Positions 46,129-55,689 of a DNA stretch of 64,000 nucleotides are shown piece after piece. The notes below the pieces were generated by a model. That model had not been told where the DNA came from, ran no database searches, and saw nothing but the letters and a program-made list of their open reading frames with translations. The translations under genes were made by a program, and so were the position numbers. This stretch comes from an uncultured Flavobacteriales bacterium (GTDB taxonomy: Bacteria > Bacteroidota > Bacteroidia > Flavobacteriales_D > Crocinitomicaceae). The stretch lies in contig CALJKJ010000018.1 in NCBI GenBank assembly GCA_937973685.1, forward strand, positions 1 to 64,000, read 5' to 3'. The first letter of the stretch is position 1, and every line of letters starts with the position of its first letter.

Positions 46129-46267
46129 TTTATGTGTTTTAAGTGGTGTAAATTTAAGTAAAAATACTTAGCTTTGTGTTGAGAGTTTTCATAACAAACA
46201 AATTTAACCTTTAAAAAAAAATAATTCATAATTCATTTTTACCTTTAAACTCTTAATATCAATTTTC

Positions 46268-47320
46268 ATGGAAGAAAACAACACTGTTACTATCAAATAT
46301 TTTTTACATCAACTAATTAACAAGATTAATTTTTTGAGAAGAAAATGGTTGATAATTTTTTCTTTTTCTATAATAGGTGCATTATTTGGATTATGGATAG
46401 GTATAGTTCAAAAGCCAGTTTATAAAGCTGCATTGTCTTTTGCTTTAGAAGAGGAAGGCTTGGGAAGTGGATCAGCGGCTATGGGTTTAGCGAGTCAATT
46501 GGGCTTAGATATTGGAGGTTCATCTAATGGTGCCTTCAAAGGTTCGAATGTGATTGAGTTATTTAAGTCCCGTATAATGATTCAAAAAACCTTGCAAGAG
46601 CCTGTTTCAAATGAAAAATATTCGTTAGCAGATTTATATATTAAAGTTAACAATTGGAAACAAAAATGGTCAGACGAACCACTATTAAATAAGATAACAA
46701 TACCAGTAAATAAAGAATTATCCCGAATACAAGATAGTGTTCTTGGTTTGATATATGATCAATTAATAAAAAAAGATTTAACTGTAGGACAGAGGGATAA
46801 AAAAAATTCAGTAATTTATATAGAAACAAAATCAAAAAGTGAAGATTTCTCTAAACAATTTACAGAAAAATTAGCTGTTATTGTTTCCGATTTTTATATC
46901 GAAACAAAAAGCAAAAAGGCGCGACAAAATTTAGCGATTTTGCAACACCAAGTTGATTCTGTTAGGAATCAATTAAGTGCTTCGGTACTTGGAGTCGCTG
47001 TATCTACAGAACAAACCTTTGGATTAAATCCTGCTTTGAATGTGCAACGAGTTCCTTCCGCTAAAAAACAAATTGAAGTACAAACAAATACTGCAGTATT
47101 GACTGAATTGTTAAAACAGACTGAAATTGCAAAAATCAACGTTCGCAAAGAAACACCTTTGATTCAGGTTATAGACAAACCAATTTTACCGCTTGAAAAA
47201 GAAAGGATAGGTAAATTAAAAGGATTTATTTTTGGAGGTTTGTTTGCAGGATTTATAATTGTTTTTGGATTATTGGGCAAGCAATATTTTAGAGAAATTA
47301 TGAATGAAAAACAAAAATGA
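46268..47320 (+). CDS. Wzz-like polysaccharide chain-length determinant
   Basis: Inner-membrane polysaccharide co-polymerase, 350 residues. One membrane helix near 28-50 (RKWLIIFSFSIIGALFGLWIGIV), a periplasmic coiled-coil body with Gln/Lys-rich helices (about 70-310), a Pro-rich segment (IDKPILPLEKERIGK) and a second helix near 318-340. No kinase domain, so not a Wzc-type protein. First gene of the polysaccharide locus. A weak TACCTTTA element lies at 46240-46247. Confidence 0.82.
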   Translation: MEENNTVTIKYFLHQLINKINFLRRKWLIIFSFSIIGALFGLWIGIVQKPVYKAALSFALEEEGLGSGSAAMGLASQLGLDIGGSSNGAFKGSNVIELFKSRIMIQKTLQEPVSNEKYSLADLYIKVNNWKQKWSDEPLLNKITIPVNKELSRIQDSVLGLIYDQLIKKDLTVGQRDKKNSVIYIETKSKSEDFSKQFTEKLAVIVSDFYIETKSKKARQNLAILQHQVDSVRNQLSASVLGVAVSTEQTFGLNPALNVQRVPSAKKQIEVQTNTAVLTELLKQTEIAKINVRKETPLIQVIDKPILPLEKERIGKLKGFIFGGLFAGFIIVFGLLGKQYFREIMNEKQK

Positions 47321-47355
47321 TTTTAAAACACACGATAAAATTTAACTGACACAGA

Positions 47356-48402
47356 ATGAAAAAAGCATTAATTACTGGAGTTACAGGTCAGGATGGTTCA
47401 TACCTTGCAGAGTTTTTGTTAGCTAAAGGATATGAAGTTCATGGTATAATTCGGAGATCTTCGGTTTTCACTACAAAACGATTAACAGATAACGTCTGGA
47501 AAAATGAAAATTTTCATTCACATCATGGCGATTTAGCTGACTCTAGTAATTTACATCGATTAATTTCAAAGATTGCACCTGATGAAATTTATAATTTAGG
47601 TGCTCAGTCACATGTCGCAGTATCTTTTGAAGTGCCTGAATATACAGGAGAAGTAGACGCAATTGGAGCAATAAGATTGTTAGACGCAATAAGGGATACT
47701 GGAATCAAAACAAAGTATTATCAAGCTTCCACCTCTGAATTGTTTGGTGGATTACCTGGAACTGCTCCACAAAGCGAGACAACTCCTTTTTATCCGAAAT
47801 CACCCTATGGTGCAGCTAAATTATATGCCTATTGGGTAACAGTTAATTATAGGGAATCCTATAATATTTTCGCATGTAATGGGATTTTATTTAATCACGA
47901 ATCACCTAGACGAGGTGAAACATTTGTTACAAAAAAAATTTCAAAAGCTGTTGCTGCAATTGTAAAGGGAAAACTTGATACATTAAAATTGGGTAATCTT
48001 GATGCGAAAAGAGACTGGGGGTATGCGAGAGATTATGTAGAGGCAATGTGGTTAATGTTACAGCAAGAAAAACCGACAGATTATGTTATTGCTACAGGAA
48101 AAACCTACACAGTAAGAGAGTTTGTGGAATTGGCCTTTCAGGTAGTAGGAATTCAAATCAATTGGATAGGAAGCGGCGTTGATGAAAAAGGTGTAGATAA
48201 TGAAACGGGGAAAACGTTAGTTCAGATTGATCCAAAATATTTTAGACCTGCAGAAGTAGAGTTATTATGGGGTGATCCTTCAAAAGCTGAAAAAGAACTC
48301 GGTTGGAAATCAAATACGTCAATAACTGAATTGGTCACAAAGATGGTTAATTACGATTTAAATAATGATGATTTCGGGGGGCAAGAAACAGATACGTTAT
48401 GA
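47356..48402 (+). CDS. gmd: GDP-mannose 4,6-dehydratase
   Basis: NADP-dependent short-chain dehydrogenase/reductase that converts GDP-D-mannose into GDP-4-keto-6-deoxymannose. The 348-residue protein shows the nucleotide motif [10 protein letters not shown] (8-17), ASTSELFG with the catalytic Thr/Glu, Y151-x3-K155 (YGAAK), and [21 protein letters not shown]. The product can feed the perosamine-type aminotransferase at 49888 and the reductase at 55690. It overlaps the epimerase gene by 4 bp. Confidence 0.96.
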   Translation: MKKALITGVTGQDGSYLAEFLLAKGYEVHGIIRRSSVFTTKRLTDNVWKNENFHSHHGDLADSSNLHRLISKIAPDEIYNLGAQSHVAVSFEVPEYTGEVDAIGAIRLLDAIRDTGIKTKYYQASTSELFGGLPGTAPQSETTPFYPKSPYGAAKLYAYWVTVNYRESYNIFACNGILFNHESPRRGETFVTKKISKAVAAIVKGKLDTLKLGNLDAKRDWGYARDYVEAMWLMLQQEKPTDYVIATGKTYTVREFVELAFQVVGIQINWIGSGVDEKGVDNETGKTLVQIDPKYFRPAEVELLWGDPSKAEKELGWKSNTSITELVTKMVNYDLNNDDFGGQETDTL

Positions 48403-48932
48403 GTAGCAAAATAAAAGATTTTGAAATAATTGAGTCTTCAATAGTTAAAGGTGTGAAAATTATTATTCCATCTGTTCACAATGACGAGAGGGGAACTTTA
48501 TTCACTACTTTTTATAAAGAAGTGTATGATGCATTGATACCTAATGAACTAGAATTTAAACATGATAAGTTTGCGTTAACTTTTAATAGAGTTTTACGAG
48601 GAATTCATGGAGACAATAAATCTTGGAAATTAGTTACCGCAGTTTATGGTGAAATAGTACAAGTTGTAGTAGATAACAGATTAGAATCGCCAACTTACCA
48701 AAAATGGGAGTCTATTAAAATAAATGGTTCGCAACCAAAATTGATTTTATTGCCTCCTGGTGTTGGAAATGCTTTTTATGTAAGTAGCAATGAAGCACTT
48801 TATCACTATAAACTAGCTTATTCTGGTGAGTATTTTGATGCTGAAGACCAGTTTACATTAAAATGGAACGATCCAGAAATAGGAATAGAATGGCCAGATG
48901 AGCGTCCAATATTATCAAATAGAGATAAATAA
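48399..48932 (+). CDS. RmlC-family NDP-sugar 3,5-epimerase (MlghB/DdahB-like)
   Basis: Cupin-fold epimerase, 177 residues. It keeps the catalytic His in [15 protein letters not shown], the conserved Tyr in LYHYKLAY and the Asp in [11 protein letters not shown]. The RmlC signature AHGF is GNAF here, and the segments [24 protein letters not shown] and PILSNRD recall the GDP-sugar epimerases of Campylobacter modified-heptose synthesis (MlghB/DdahB) more than dTDP-rhamnose RmlC (from memory). No rmlA/B/D genes are present, and gmd overlaps it, so a GDP-sugar substrate is inferred. Confidence 0.78.
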   Translation: MSSKIKDFEIIESSIVKGVKIIIPSVHNDERGTLFTTFYKEVYDALIPNELEFKHDKFALTFNRVLRGIHGDNKSWKLVTAVYGEIVQVVVDNRLESPTYQKWESIKINGSQPKLILLPPGVGNAFYVSSNEALYHYKLAYSGEYFDAEDQFTLKWNDPEIGIEWPDERPILSNRDK

Positions 48933-48944
48933 AGTAAAAATATT

Positions 48945-49343
48945 ATGGAAGTAATTAAACACGAAAATCAAATTTTAGCTATCATTTATCGTGATAGTGA
49001 TTGGACAGAAGGATTAAATTTTATCACACCAAATGAATTGTTCATTCAGGTTGGTACTTGGTGGTACCCAGAAGGAAAAAAATTAGCTTCACATGTGCAC
49101 AAAGATTTTGAACGAACTGCAATGCGAACTCAAGAAATGACCTATGTTAAAAGAGGATCTATGCGTGTGCTTTTATATGATAATAACCAAAATTATTTAC
49201 AAGATTTTATTATCAGAGAAGGTGATTTAGCTGTTGTAGCATATGGGGGGCACGGTTATGAGATTTTAGAAGATGGCACTCAAATTATTGAAGCCAAAAA
49301 CGGTCCGTTTATAGATGTAGAAACTGATAAAACTAAGTTTTAA
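48945..49343 (+). CDS. Single-domain cupin of the sugar pathway
   Basis: A 132-residue cupin with the metal-binding type motif HVHKDFERTAMRTQEMTYVKRGSM and GDLAVVAYGGHGYEILED. It is unlike the RmlC protein in front of it. It may be a sugar isomerase or a regulator of the neighbouring enzymes; I cannot name the reaction. 12 bp after the epimerase gene; its stop is directly followed by the acyltransferase start. Confidence 0.6.
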   Translation: MEVIKHENQILAIIYRDSDWTEGLNFITPNELFIQVGTWWYPEGKKLASHVHKDFERTAMRTQEMTYVKRGSMRVLLYDNNQNYLQDFIIREGDLAVVAYGGHGYEILEDGTQIIEAKNGPFIDVETDKTKF

Positions 49344-49895
49344 TTGGAAAATATTTTTTTTAATCATAAAGATTTAAAATCTTGTGGGAAAAACGTAATA
49401 ATTGGTAAAACTGTTAGGATTAGATATCCTGAATTAGTTGAAATTGGGAATAATGTGATTATCGATGATTTTACATATATTTCTACTGCACTTAAGTTAC
49501 ATGACAACACTCATATTTCTTCTGGTTGTAAAATAATTGGGGGAAAAAAGGCGTTTGTTGAAATGTTTGAATATTCAACATTAGCCCCAAATGTAGTTTT
49601 ATCTGCGGGAACTGATGATTATCTTAGTGGTATAGCAACTCCTATGGTTCCATTAGAATTCAAAGCAAATTGTATTATAGGAGAAATAATAATAAAAAAG
49701 CATTGTATTGTAGGAGCAGGATCCGTTGTCTTGCCAAATATTGTATTAAACGAAGGGAGTTCTATAGGGGCGCTTTCTTTGGTGAATAAAAGTTTAGAAT
49801 CGTATAAATTATATGCAGGAATTCCAGCCAGGTTTATTAAAAATCGTAATAAATCAGAAATTCTGTCATTAGAAAAATTATTAAAAAATGAATAA
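49344..49895 (+). CDS. Left-handed beta-helix acyltransferase (sugar O/N-acetyltransferase)
   Basis: Hexapeptide-repeat acetyltransferase, 183 residues, with repeated I/V-G-x-x-x-x (VIIGKTVRI, VEIGNNVII, CIVGAGSVVLPNIVLNEGSSIGA) and the C-terminal YAGIPARFIKNR. It probably acetylates the amino or hydroxyl group of the sugar made by its neighbours. The start is TTG at 49344, directly after the TAA of the cupin gene; the first ATG (about 49500) would delete two rungs of the helix, so TTG is preferred. It overlaps the aminotransferase gene by 8 bp. Confidence 0.8.
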   Translation: MENIFFNHKDLKSCGKNVIIGKTVRIRYPELVEIGNNVIIDDFTYISTALKLHDNTHISSGCKIIGGKKAFVEMFEYSTLAPNVVLSAGTDDYLSGIATPMVPLEFKANCIIGEIIIKKHCIVGAGSVVLPNIVLNEGSSIGALSLVNKSLESYKLYAGIPARFIKNRNKSEILSLEKLLKNE

Positions 49896-50982
49896 TCAAT
49901 TCATACCACAAATGGAACCATGGTTTGGTTCTGAAGAAAAAATAGCCATGAATGAATACATGGAAGAAGGAGGTTGGTTAACTGAATTTAAACGGACAGC
50001 TGAATTCGAAGAAAGATTAGCAACCTACACAGGTGCAAAACATTGTGTTGTTGTGAATAATGGGACGATTAGTCTTTCGTTAATGGCTATGGCAGTTGGA
50101 ATTAAAGCTGGTGATGAAGTTATCGTTCCAAACTACACTATGATTGCAACACCAAATTCATTAAAACTATTTGGTGCATGTCCAATTTTTGTAGATGTTG
50201 AAAAAGAAACACTGTGTTTGGATCTTGAAAAAGTAAAGGCTGCGATTACACCAAAAACTAAGGCAATTCTTTTTGTAAATGCAAATGGAAGAAATCCGAA
50301 AGCAGGTATAGAAGCTTTTCAAGCTTTATGTGAGGAAAAAGGCTTGATTTTATTAGAAGATGCAGCACAATCGTTAGGCTCTTTTCACAAAAACGGGAAA
50401 CACCAAGGAACAGTAGGTTTAGCTGGAAGTTTCTCATTTTCAGCACCTAAAATCATATCTACTGGTCAAGGTGGAGCTATTGTTACAAATGATGATGAGG
50501 TCGCTTACCGCTTAAAAAGATTAAAAGATTTTGGACGAAGTGGTGGTGGAAATGATATTCATGACAGTATTGGTTTCAATTTTAAATTTACTGAAATGCA
50601 AGCTGTTATTGGTAATGAACAAATGAAAAAATTACCTTGGAGAGTAGAAAGAAAAAAAGAGCTTTATAAACTGTACAAAGATCAGTTAAAAGACATACTT
50701 CAAATTACTTTTTTTGAACAAGATTTAAGTTGTACAACACCATGGTTCATAGATGCATTTGTAGATAATAGAACTGAACTCCAAACGTTTTTAAAAGAAA
50801 ACAATATTGGTACACGCATAATGTATCCACCTATAAATAAACAAGAAGCTTATCATATTGATGGGGATCATCAAATTTCAAACTTAGTTGGAATAAAAGG
50901 ACTTTGGCTTCCTTCAGCAGCTCAATTAAGTGATGAACAAGTCATTTTCATTTGTGATAAAATCAAACTGTTTTATCAGTGA
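49888..50982 (+). CDS. DegT/DnrJ/EryC1-family sugar aminotransferase (perosamine synthase-like)
   Basis: PLP-dependent transaminase acting on a 4-keto-6-deoxy sugar nucleotide, 364 residues. The PLP-lysine lies in SFSFSAPKIISTGQGGAIVT, so this is an aminotransferase and not a ColD-type dehydratase, where His replaces Lys. DAAQSLGSF, TMIATPNSLKLFGACPIFVDV and GFNFKFTEMQAVIG are family motifs. With gmd in the same operon, synthesis of GDP-perosamine, then N-acetylated by the upstream acyltransferase, is the likely role (inference). Confidence 0.83.
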   Translation: MNNQFIPQMEPWFGSEEKIAMNEYMEEGGWLTEFKRTAEFEERLATYTGAKHCVVVNNGTISLSLMAMAVGIKAGDEVIVPNYTMIATPNSLKLFGACPIFVDVEKETLCLDLEKVKAAITPKTKAILFVNANGRNPKAGIEAFQALCEEKGLILLEDAAQSLGSFHKNGKHQGTVGLAGSFSFSAPKIISTGQGGAIVTNDDEVAYRLKRLKDFGRSGGGNDIHDSIGFNFKFTEMQAVIGNEQMKKLPWRVERKKELYKLYKDQLKDILQITFFEQDLSCTTPWFIDAFVDNRTELQTFLKENNIGTRIMYPPINKQEAYHIDGDHQISNLVGIKGLWLPSAAQLSDEQVIFICDKIKLFYQ

Positions 50983-51767
50983 AAAAAGAATTCAATAACA
51001 GCAATGAAATTGCTATTGTAGTGCTTTCTTTTGATGGTTTCAAAGAATTATGGAAACCCTTTTTTGATTATTTTTTTAAAGCATGGAATGACTGTCCATA
51101 TAAAATCTATTTGCTTAATAATTTTCAAAAATATGATGATGAACGTATTACAAATTTATTAGTTGGGGAAGATGTGTCTTGGTCTGATTCACTCAAAAAA
51201 GGTTTGGAAAAAATAGCTGAAAAGCGTGTTTTTTTTCTTTATGATGATGCATTTATTTACCAACTTGATAAAAGTGAGATTACAAATTGTTTTCAAACTG
51301 CTATAACAAATGATTACACATCAGTAATGCTGAGACCATCGTTGTTCATCAATCAATTTATCAGAAAAAAAATTCAACTCATACCTGATAATGCGCTTTA
51401 TAGAAATGCCTTATTTTGCAATTTAATTCAACGTGAACATTTAATAAAGTTGCTTCATAGTTCAGAATCTGCTTGGGATTTTGAATTGGCAGGAAATAAA
51501 AGAAGTGTGTCATTTCGCTATTACTCAACAAATCGAAAAATCATCTTTTATCATCACGGGATAGTCAAAGGGAAATGGTTTTATTCCATTTACAAGCAAT
51601 TAAAACAAGAAGGATATTCTTTTGAAAAGTTGAATAAAAGCTTAACTCGTGTTCAATCCATTCAATTGAATTGGAAAACACGTATCTATGAAACTTTTTT
51701 AAGGTTGACACCAATAAAGATTGTTCGAAAAATTGAAAACAAAAGAAAAAAACAGATTTACAATTGA
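50979..51767 (+). CDS. Putative glycosyltransferase-like protein
   Basis: A 262-residue soluble protein with an N-terminal Rossmann-like strand (IAIVVLSFDGFKELWKPFF) and an FFLYDDAFIY segment where DD could be a GT-A metal/nucleotide motif. It resembles uncharacterised glycosyltransferases of surface polysaccharide loci. The start is GTG 50979, overlapping the aminotransferase stop (GTGA). Donor and acceptor cannot be told. Confidence 0.6.
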   Translation: MKKEFNNSNEIAIVVLSFDGFKELWKPFFDYFFKAWNDCPYKIYLLNNFQKYDDERITNLLVGEDVSWSDSLKKGLEKIAEKRVFFLYDDAFIYQLDKSEITNCFQTAITNDYTSVMLRPSLFINQFIRKKIQLIPDNALYRNALFCNLIQREHLIKLLHSSESAWDFELAGNKRSVSFRYYSTNRKIIFYHHGIVKGKWFYSIYKQLKQEGYSFEKLNKSLTRVQSIQLNWKTRIYETFLRLTPIKIVRKIENKRKKQIYN

Positions 51768-51774
51768 ACTAGAG

Positions 51775-52572
51775 ATGGAAAATAACCAACAGCCTTTTTT
51801 TTCAATTTGTATCCCTACATACAATTCTGTTTTCTTTTTAAAAAAGCTATTGAATTCGTTATTCATTCAATCGTTTATTGATTTTGAAATTGTAATCAGT
51901 GATGATTCAACTACAGATGAAGTAATGAATTATTGTAAAGAGATAAAAGATGCTAGAGTTATCTATCTCAAACACCAATCAATTCATTCTGCAACAGAAA
52001 ATTGGAATTTTGCAATACAAAATGCTAAAGGTAAATACCGCATGCTTGTTCATCATGACGACTATTTTTCAGACCACAAAATTTTAGAGCATATAGTTGA
52101 TTTTCATAATAAAAACGGAGAGAAAGACGCAATGTTTTTAGGTTTTGTAAATGAAAACAAATCAGAGAAATTTTATTATGGGAAATTTTCTATTCAACGA
52201 ATATTGAAGCAACCAGATAAGTTATTATTTGTGAATTATCTCTCAGCCCCTTCATGCCTCATAATACACGAAACTGTAACTATAGATTATAATGATAAAT
52301 TGAAATGGTTGGTTGATGTTGATTTTTATCAAAGATTAATGATTAATTATAAAAACATTGCATATGTACCGCATCTAAAAATGGTTATTGGAGGAGGCGA
52401 AGAGCGAATTACGAATACAATTTCTAATAAATTAATATTATCTGAGTTCTTGTATTTGAGAAAGAAAAACTATTACAAAAAGAGTTATGCAATATTTCTT
52501 ATCAAGTTGATGAAGCTTAAAATCATTTTATTTGAGTTTATAAAATACAAATTAAATGGAAACACAAAGTAA
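51775..52572 (+). CDS. Family 2 glycosyltransferase
   Basis: GT-A fold glycosyltransferase, 265 residues from ATG 51775. Motifs: FSICIPTYNSVFFLKKLLNSLFIQSF, EIVISDDSTTD (first Asp pair), YRMLVHHDDYF (DDx metal motif) and WLVDVDFYQRL. The frame continues upstream to 51721 inside the previous gene; ATG 51775 is 7 bp after that gene's stop and begins just before the family's first strand. Adds one sugar to the lipid-linked repeat unit (inference). Confidence 0.85.
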   Translation: MENNQQPFFSICIPTYNSVFFLKKLLNSLFIQSFIDFEIVISDDSTTDEVMNYCKEIKDARVIYLKHQSIHSATENWNFAIQNAKGKYRMLVHHDDYFSDHKILEHIVDFHNKNGEKDAMFLGFVNENKSEKFYYGKFSIQRILKQPDKLLFVNYLSAPSCLIIHETVTIDYNDKLKWLVDVDFYQRLMINYKNIAYVPHLKMVIGGGEERITNTISNKLILSEFLYLRKKNYYKKSYAIFLIKLMKLKIILFEFIKYKLNGNTK

Positions 52573-53695
52573 ATTAATGAATAACACATCTGAAAATAAA
52601 GGTTTATTCTTTGGGTTTATTTTGAGTATTTCTCAACTCAACATTGTTTACGGATTACCAGTAGTACTTTTTTTTATATTACTTTTTTCTGAAACAAAAG
52701 CATTGAAAAATAAAAATAAGCGATTGTTTTTTTTGTTGATTTTTCAAATAATTTGGATGACAGCAATTTTTCTATTTTTCCCAAGCAATTTTAATCATTA
52801 CATTAAAAACATTAACGTATTCATTATTATACTATTAATTCTCATTTCTAAATTTGATTTAAAATTTTTAATTGGACTATCTAAGAGTTTAATAATTTTA
52901 TTTATTGTAGATTTCATTTTTAATTTATTTTCATTTTTCCTTGGATTTGATCCGCTTGGGAGACAACCACAAATGAGACCTGACGATGTTGTAGAACGCT
53001 TAGGGGGGATTTTCGGACACAGCTTTTTTAGTTTGAATATTAGTTTTATTGGGTTGATTGCGTCTTATATTTCAAGAAAAAAAGTCATTTTTGTTTGTGC
53101 AATTGTTAATATTTTATTAATCGGTATTTTAAGAGGGTATTTAATATTATTACTTTTAGTTATAGCCTTTTACATAGTAAAAAAGGGAGTATCATATTTT
53201 AAGTTAAAAGTTATTTCAATATTATTTGCTACATCAGTATTTATAGGAACATTTTATACCGTTTCCCTACAATTAAGTCAGGCAAATTTAATGCGTGTAT
53301 ACGCTTGGTTAATTTCAATATTAGGTATTAGTGAAAATCTTTTAGTTGGAAAACATGATTTTATGTATGACGACAAATTTGATTCAGTCTCATTTGAAAC
53401 TATCTATTATTATGGAATTACAGAATCTCAATATTTAGAATTAGGGTTGCATTACGGATTACTTTCTATGATTGCTTTGCTTGTAATAATGTTTAACTTA
53501 TTTAGTATTAGTTATAATTCATTTAAAAATTCAAAAGTGGAAGATTTTAAGATGAACAAGATAACCCTAATTTCAACATTTATAATTTTCACAGATTTAT
53601 TTTTCGGTAGTATTTTTGGTTCAACACTTACAACTGTATTTTTTGTAATTTTAATTGTAACAGATAAATCGTCACATAACATGAAAGAAGCATAA
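52556..53695 (+). CDS. Wzy-like O-antigen polymerase
   Basis: Polytopic inner-membrane protein, 379 residues, about ten helices with one large hydrophilic loop (about 270-300: FDSVSFETIYYYGITESQYLELGLHYG) before the last helices, the typical layout of Wzy polymerases. Sequence conservation in this family is low, so the call rests on topology and context between glycosyltransferases and a Wzx candidate. ATG 52556 overlaps the previous gene by 17 bp; ATG 52577, 4 bp after that gene's stop, is an alternative. Confidence 0.7.
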   Translation: METQSKLMNNTSENKGLFFGFILSISQLNIVYGLPVVLFFILLFSETKALKNKNKRLFFLLIFQIIWMTAIFLFFPSNFNHYIKNINVFIIILLILISKFDLKFLIGLSKSLIILFIVDFIFNLFSFFLGFDPLGRQPQMRPDDVVERLGGIFGHSFFSLNISFIGLIASYISRKKVIFVCAIVNILLIGILRGYLILLLLVIAFYIVKKGVSYFKLKVISILFATSVFIGTFYTVSLQLSQANLMRVYAWLISILGISENLLVGKHDFMYDDKFDSVSFETIYYYGITESQYLELGLHYGLLSMIALLVIMFNLFSISYNSFKNSKVEDFKMNKITLISTFIIFTDLFFGSIFGSTLTTVFFVILIVTDKSSHNMKEA

Positions 53696-53701
53696 ATTAA
53701 G

Positions 53702-54784
53702 ATGATAAAATTAAATGACCTTATTTCTTTCATTAAAAAAAACTATCTATTGGGTATTTTGTACCCATTTGTCATTTTTGTTAATTTGATTTTTTTAAAA
53801 GAGTTTAAAGCGAATAATTTATTGTTCTTGTTTATTATTATTAGCTTAACAAATCAATTTGATCTTGGATTAATAAAAAATTCTTTTTTTAATCACGAAA
53901 AATACAGTATTAAATCTGTTTTTATTTTGTTATTAATCGGTATGATTATTTTGTCTTTTATTTCGTTTGGCATCATTGAATTATTCCAAATGGAATTTAG
54001 AAAGGAATACCTATTTGTAATATTTGTTGGACTTGTTGCAAATGAGTTTAAATCACATCATGATTCACAATCGAACTATTTTTTAGGTTTTTTAATCAAA
54101 AACTGTTTGAATTTAGGTGTTGTTTTTATTTTTTTGAGCTTTCAAATAACAGCGACTTTTTTTCCGCTAGTTATTATTTCATTCATTGCATTAACTGTTT
54201 TTATCTTAACATATAAGAAGTTAGATCTAGTTGAAAAACAACAATTAGTTCTTTCTGATTTTAAATTTTTCACGTTGAATATTTTTACCTTTATTTCTGG
54301 AAATGTCGATCGGTTTTTAGTAATTCCATTCATTGGGCAGCCATTAAGAAATAATTATTTGTACTATTCTGAAACCAACGCGAAATTAAATGGCTTATTC
54401 GGGTTTTTAAACAATTTATTTTTGTACAAACAATTGCAATTATCTCGCATGATACTACTATTAGTGACATTCATAATAATTGTTCTTTTAACTGCTGTTG
54501 CTTTGTTTTTTAATATGGATTATTCATATTACATTTTTTCAAGTTCGTTAATTGTTTCTGTTTATTCACAATATTATATTTTTAGTAAAATTGGTGATTT
54601 AAAAGGAATAGCTTCTTCATTATTTCCCTTTATAGGGTTGATATTTTACTTGTTGTTTTTTTATAGTTTGATTTCTTTTTTTGAGGTCAATTTATTTATG
54701 TTAACATTAGCAATTATTATTAAGTCACTTAGTGAGATGATATTCATTAAATTAATGATAAAAAAACAACCTAAGTTATTATGA
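53702..54784 (+). CDS. Polytopic membrane protein, candidate flippase (Wzx-like)
   Basis: A 360-residue protein with about ten hydrophobic helices and little else. Position beside the polymerase suggests the repeat-unit flippase, but it is shorter than usual Wzx proteins (400-500 residues, 12 helices) and shows no sure motif. The codon use is extremely AT-rich. It overlaps the next glycosyltransferase by 4 bp. Confidence 0.5.
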   Translation: MIKLNDLISFIKKNYLLGILYPFVIFVNLIFLKEFKANNLLFLFIIISLTNQFDLGLIKNSFFNHEKYSIKSVFILLLIGMIILSFISFGIIELFQMEFRKEYLFVIFVGLVANEFKSHHDSQSNYFLGFLIKNCLNLGVVFIFLSFQITATFFPLVIISFIALTVFILTYKKLDLVEKQQLVLSDFKFFTLNIFTFISGNVDRFLVIPFIGQPLRNNYLYYSETNAKLNGLFGFLNNLFLYKQLQLSRMILLLVTFIIIVLLTAVALFFNMDYSYYIFSSSLIVSVYSQYYIFSKIGDLKGIASSLFPFIGLIFYLLFFYSLISFFEVNLFMLTLAIIIKSLSEMIFIKLMIKKQPKLL

Positions 54785-55596
54785 CAGTGCCTTTTTCAGT
54801 TTTAATTTCTGTTTATATTAAGGAGAATCCAGAAAATTTTCGACAAGCATTGATCAGTATTTGGAACGATCAAACATTAAAACCATCAGAAATTGTTTTA
54901 GTGAAAGATGGTCCATTGACGGATGATTTAGAGAAAGTAATATCAGCGTTTAAAGAAATAACACCCTTAAAAATAATTGCTCTTCCTGAAAATGTAGGCC
55001 TTGGAACTGCTCTAAAAATTGGGTTAGAATCTTGTTCGAATGAACTTGTAGCACGAATGGACACTGATGATATTGCTTCGTCAAATCGTTTTGCTCTTCA
55101 AATAAATTATTTAATTCAAAATCCCAGCTGTTTTCTAGTTGGTTCGAATATTGAAGAATTTCAACAAAAACCTGGAGATTTAAAAAGCATTAAAACTGTT
55201 CCTGAAAATGATAATGAGATAAAAAAGTTTTTATTTAAAAGATCTCCTTTTAATCACCCTTCTGTCGTTTTTAGAAAATCAAAAATTATTGCAGCCGGAT
55301 CATATCTTCCAATGCATTCATTTGAAGATTACTATTTATGGTTTCGGCTTATAAAATCAGGTGGAGTATACTATAATTTTCAATCACCACTCTTATACTT
55401 TAGAATAGGAAACGATATGATAGGTAGAAGACATGGGCTACATTATGCCAACAATGAATCCAAGCTTTTTAGGAAATTAAGACAAGAAAATTATATTTCT
55501 ATTATTCAATTTATCAAATTCACAATAATAAGATATCCTTTAAGATTGCTTCCCAAAAGGCTGCTGAATTTTATTTATTTTAAACTTTTAAGGTGA
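54781..55596 (+). CDS. Family 2 glycosyltransferase
   Basis: GT-A glycosyltransferase, 271 residues. It has FSVLISVYIKENPENFRQAL, EIVLVKDGPLTDDL, LARMDTDDIA-type metal motif (VARMDTDDI near residue 94) and the acceptor-side FEDYYLWFRLI. The motif order is that of WaaV/RfaF-unrelated GT2 enzymes often seen in O-antigen loci. Last gene of the first block; a new promoter precedes the next gene. Confidence 0.88.
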   Translation: MTVPFSVLISVYIKENPENFRQALISIWNDQTLKPSEIVLVKDGPLTDDLEKVISAFKEITPLKIIALPENVGLGTALKIGLESCSNELVARMDTDDIASSNRFALQINYLIQNPSCFLVGSNIEEFQQKPGDLKSIKTVPENDNEIKKFLFKRSPFNHPSVVFRKSKIIAAGSYLPMHSFEDYYLWFRLIKSGGVYYNFQSPLLYFRIGNDMIGRRHGLHYANNESKLFRKLRQENYISIIQFIKFTIIRYPLRLLPKRLLNFIYFKLLR

Positions 55597-55646
55597 TTTT
55601 TATTTTTACGCGATCAATAAGTTTAAATAAAAGTTTTATAATTAAT

Positions 55647-55654
55647 TACATTTG
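55647..55654 (+). promoter_or_regulatory. Promoter -7 element before the reductase gene
   Basis: TACATTTG, a TAnnTTTG match, 36 bp before the ATG at 55690, in the 93-bp gap that breaks the polysaccharide locus. Confidence 0.5.
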
Positions 55655-55689
55655 TCGAAGAATGTATCATTAATCGGATATAGGTTTAA

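Noticed and set aside
55597..55689. End of one mobile polysaccharide block and junction of another
   Set aside because: The gap only holds a promoter element; no inverted repeats, integrase or transposase remains were seen.
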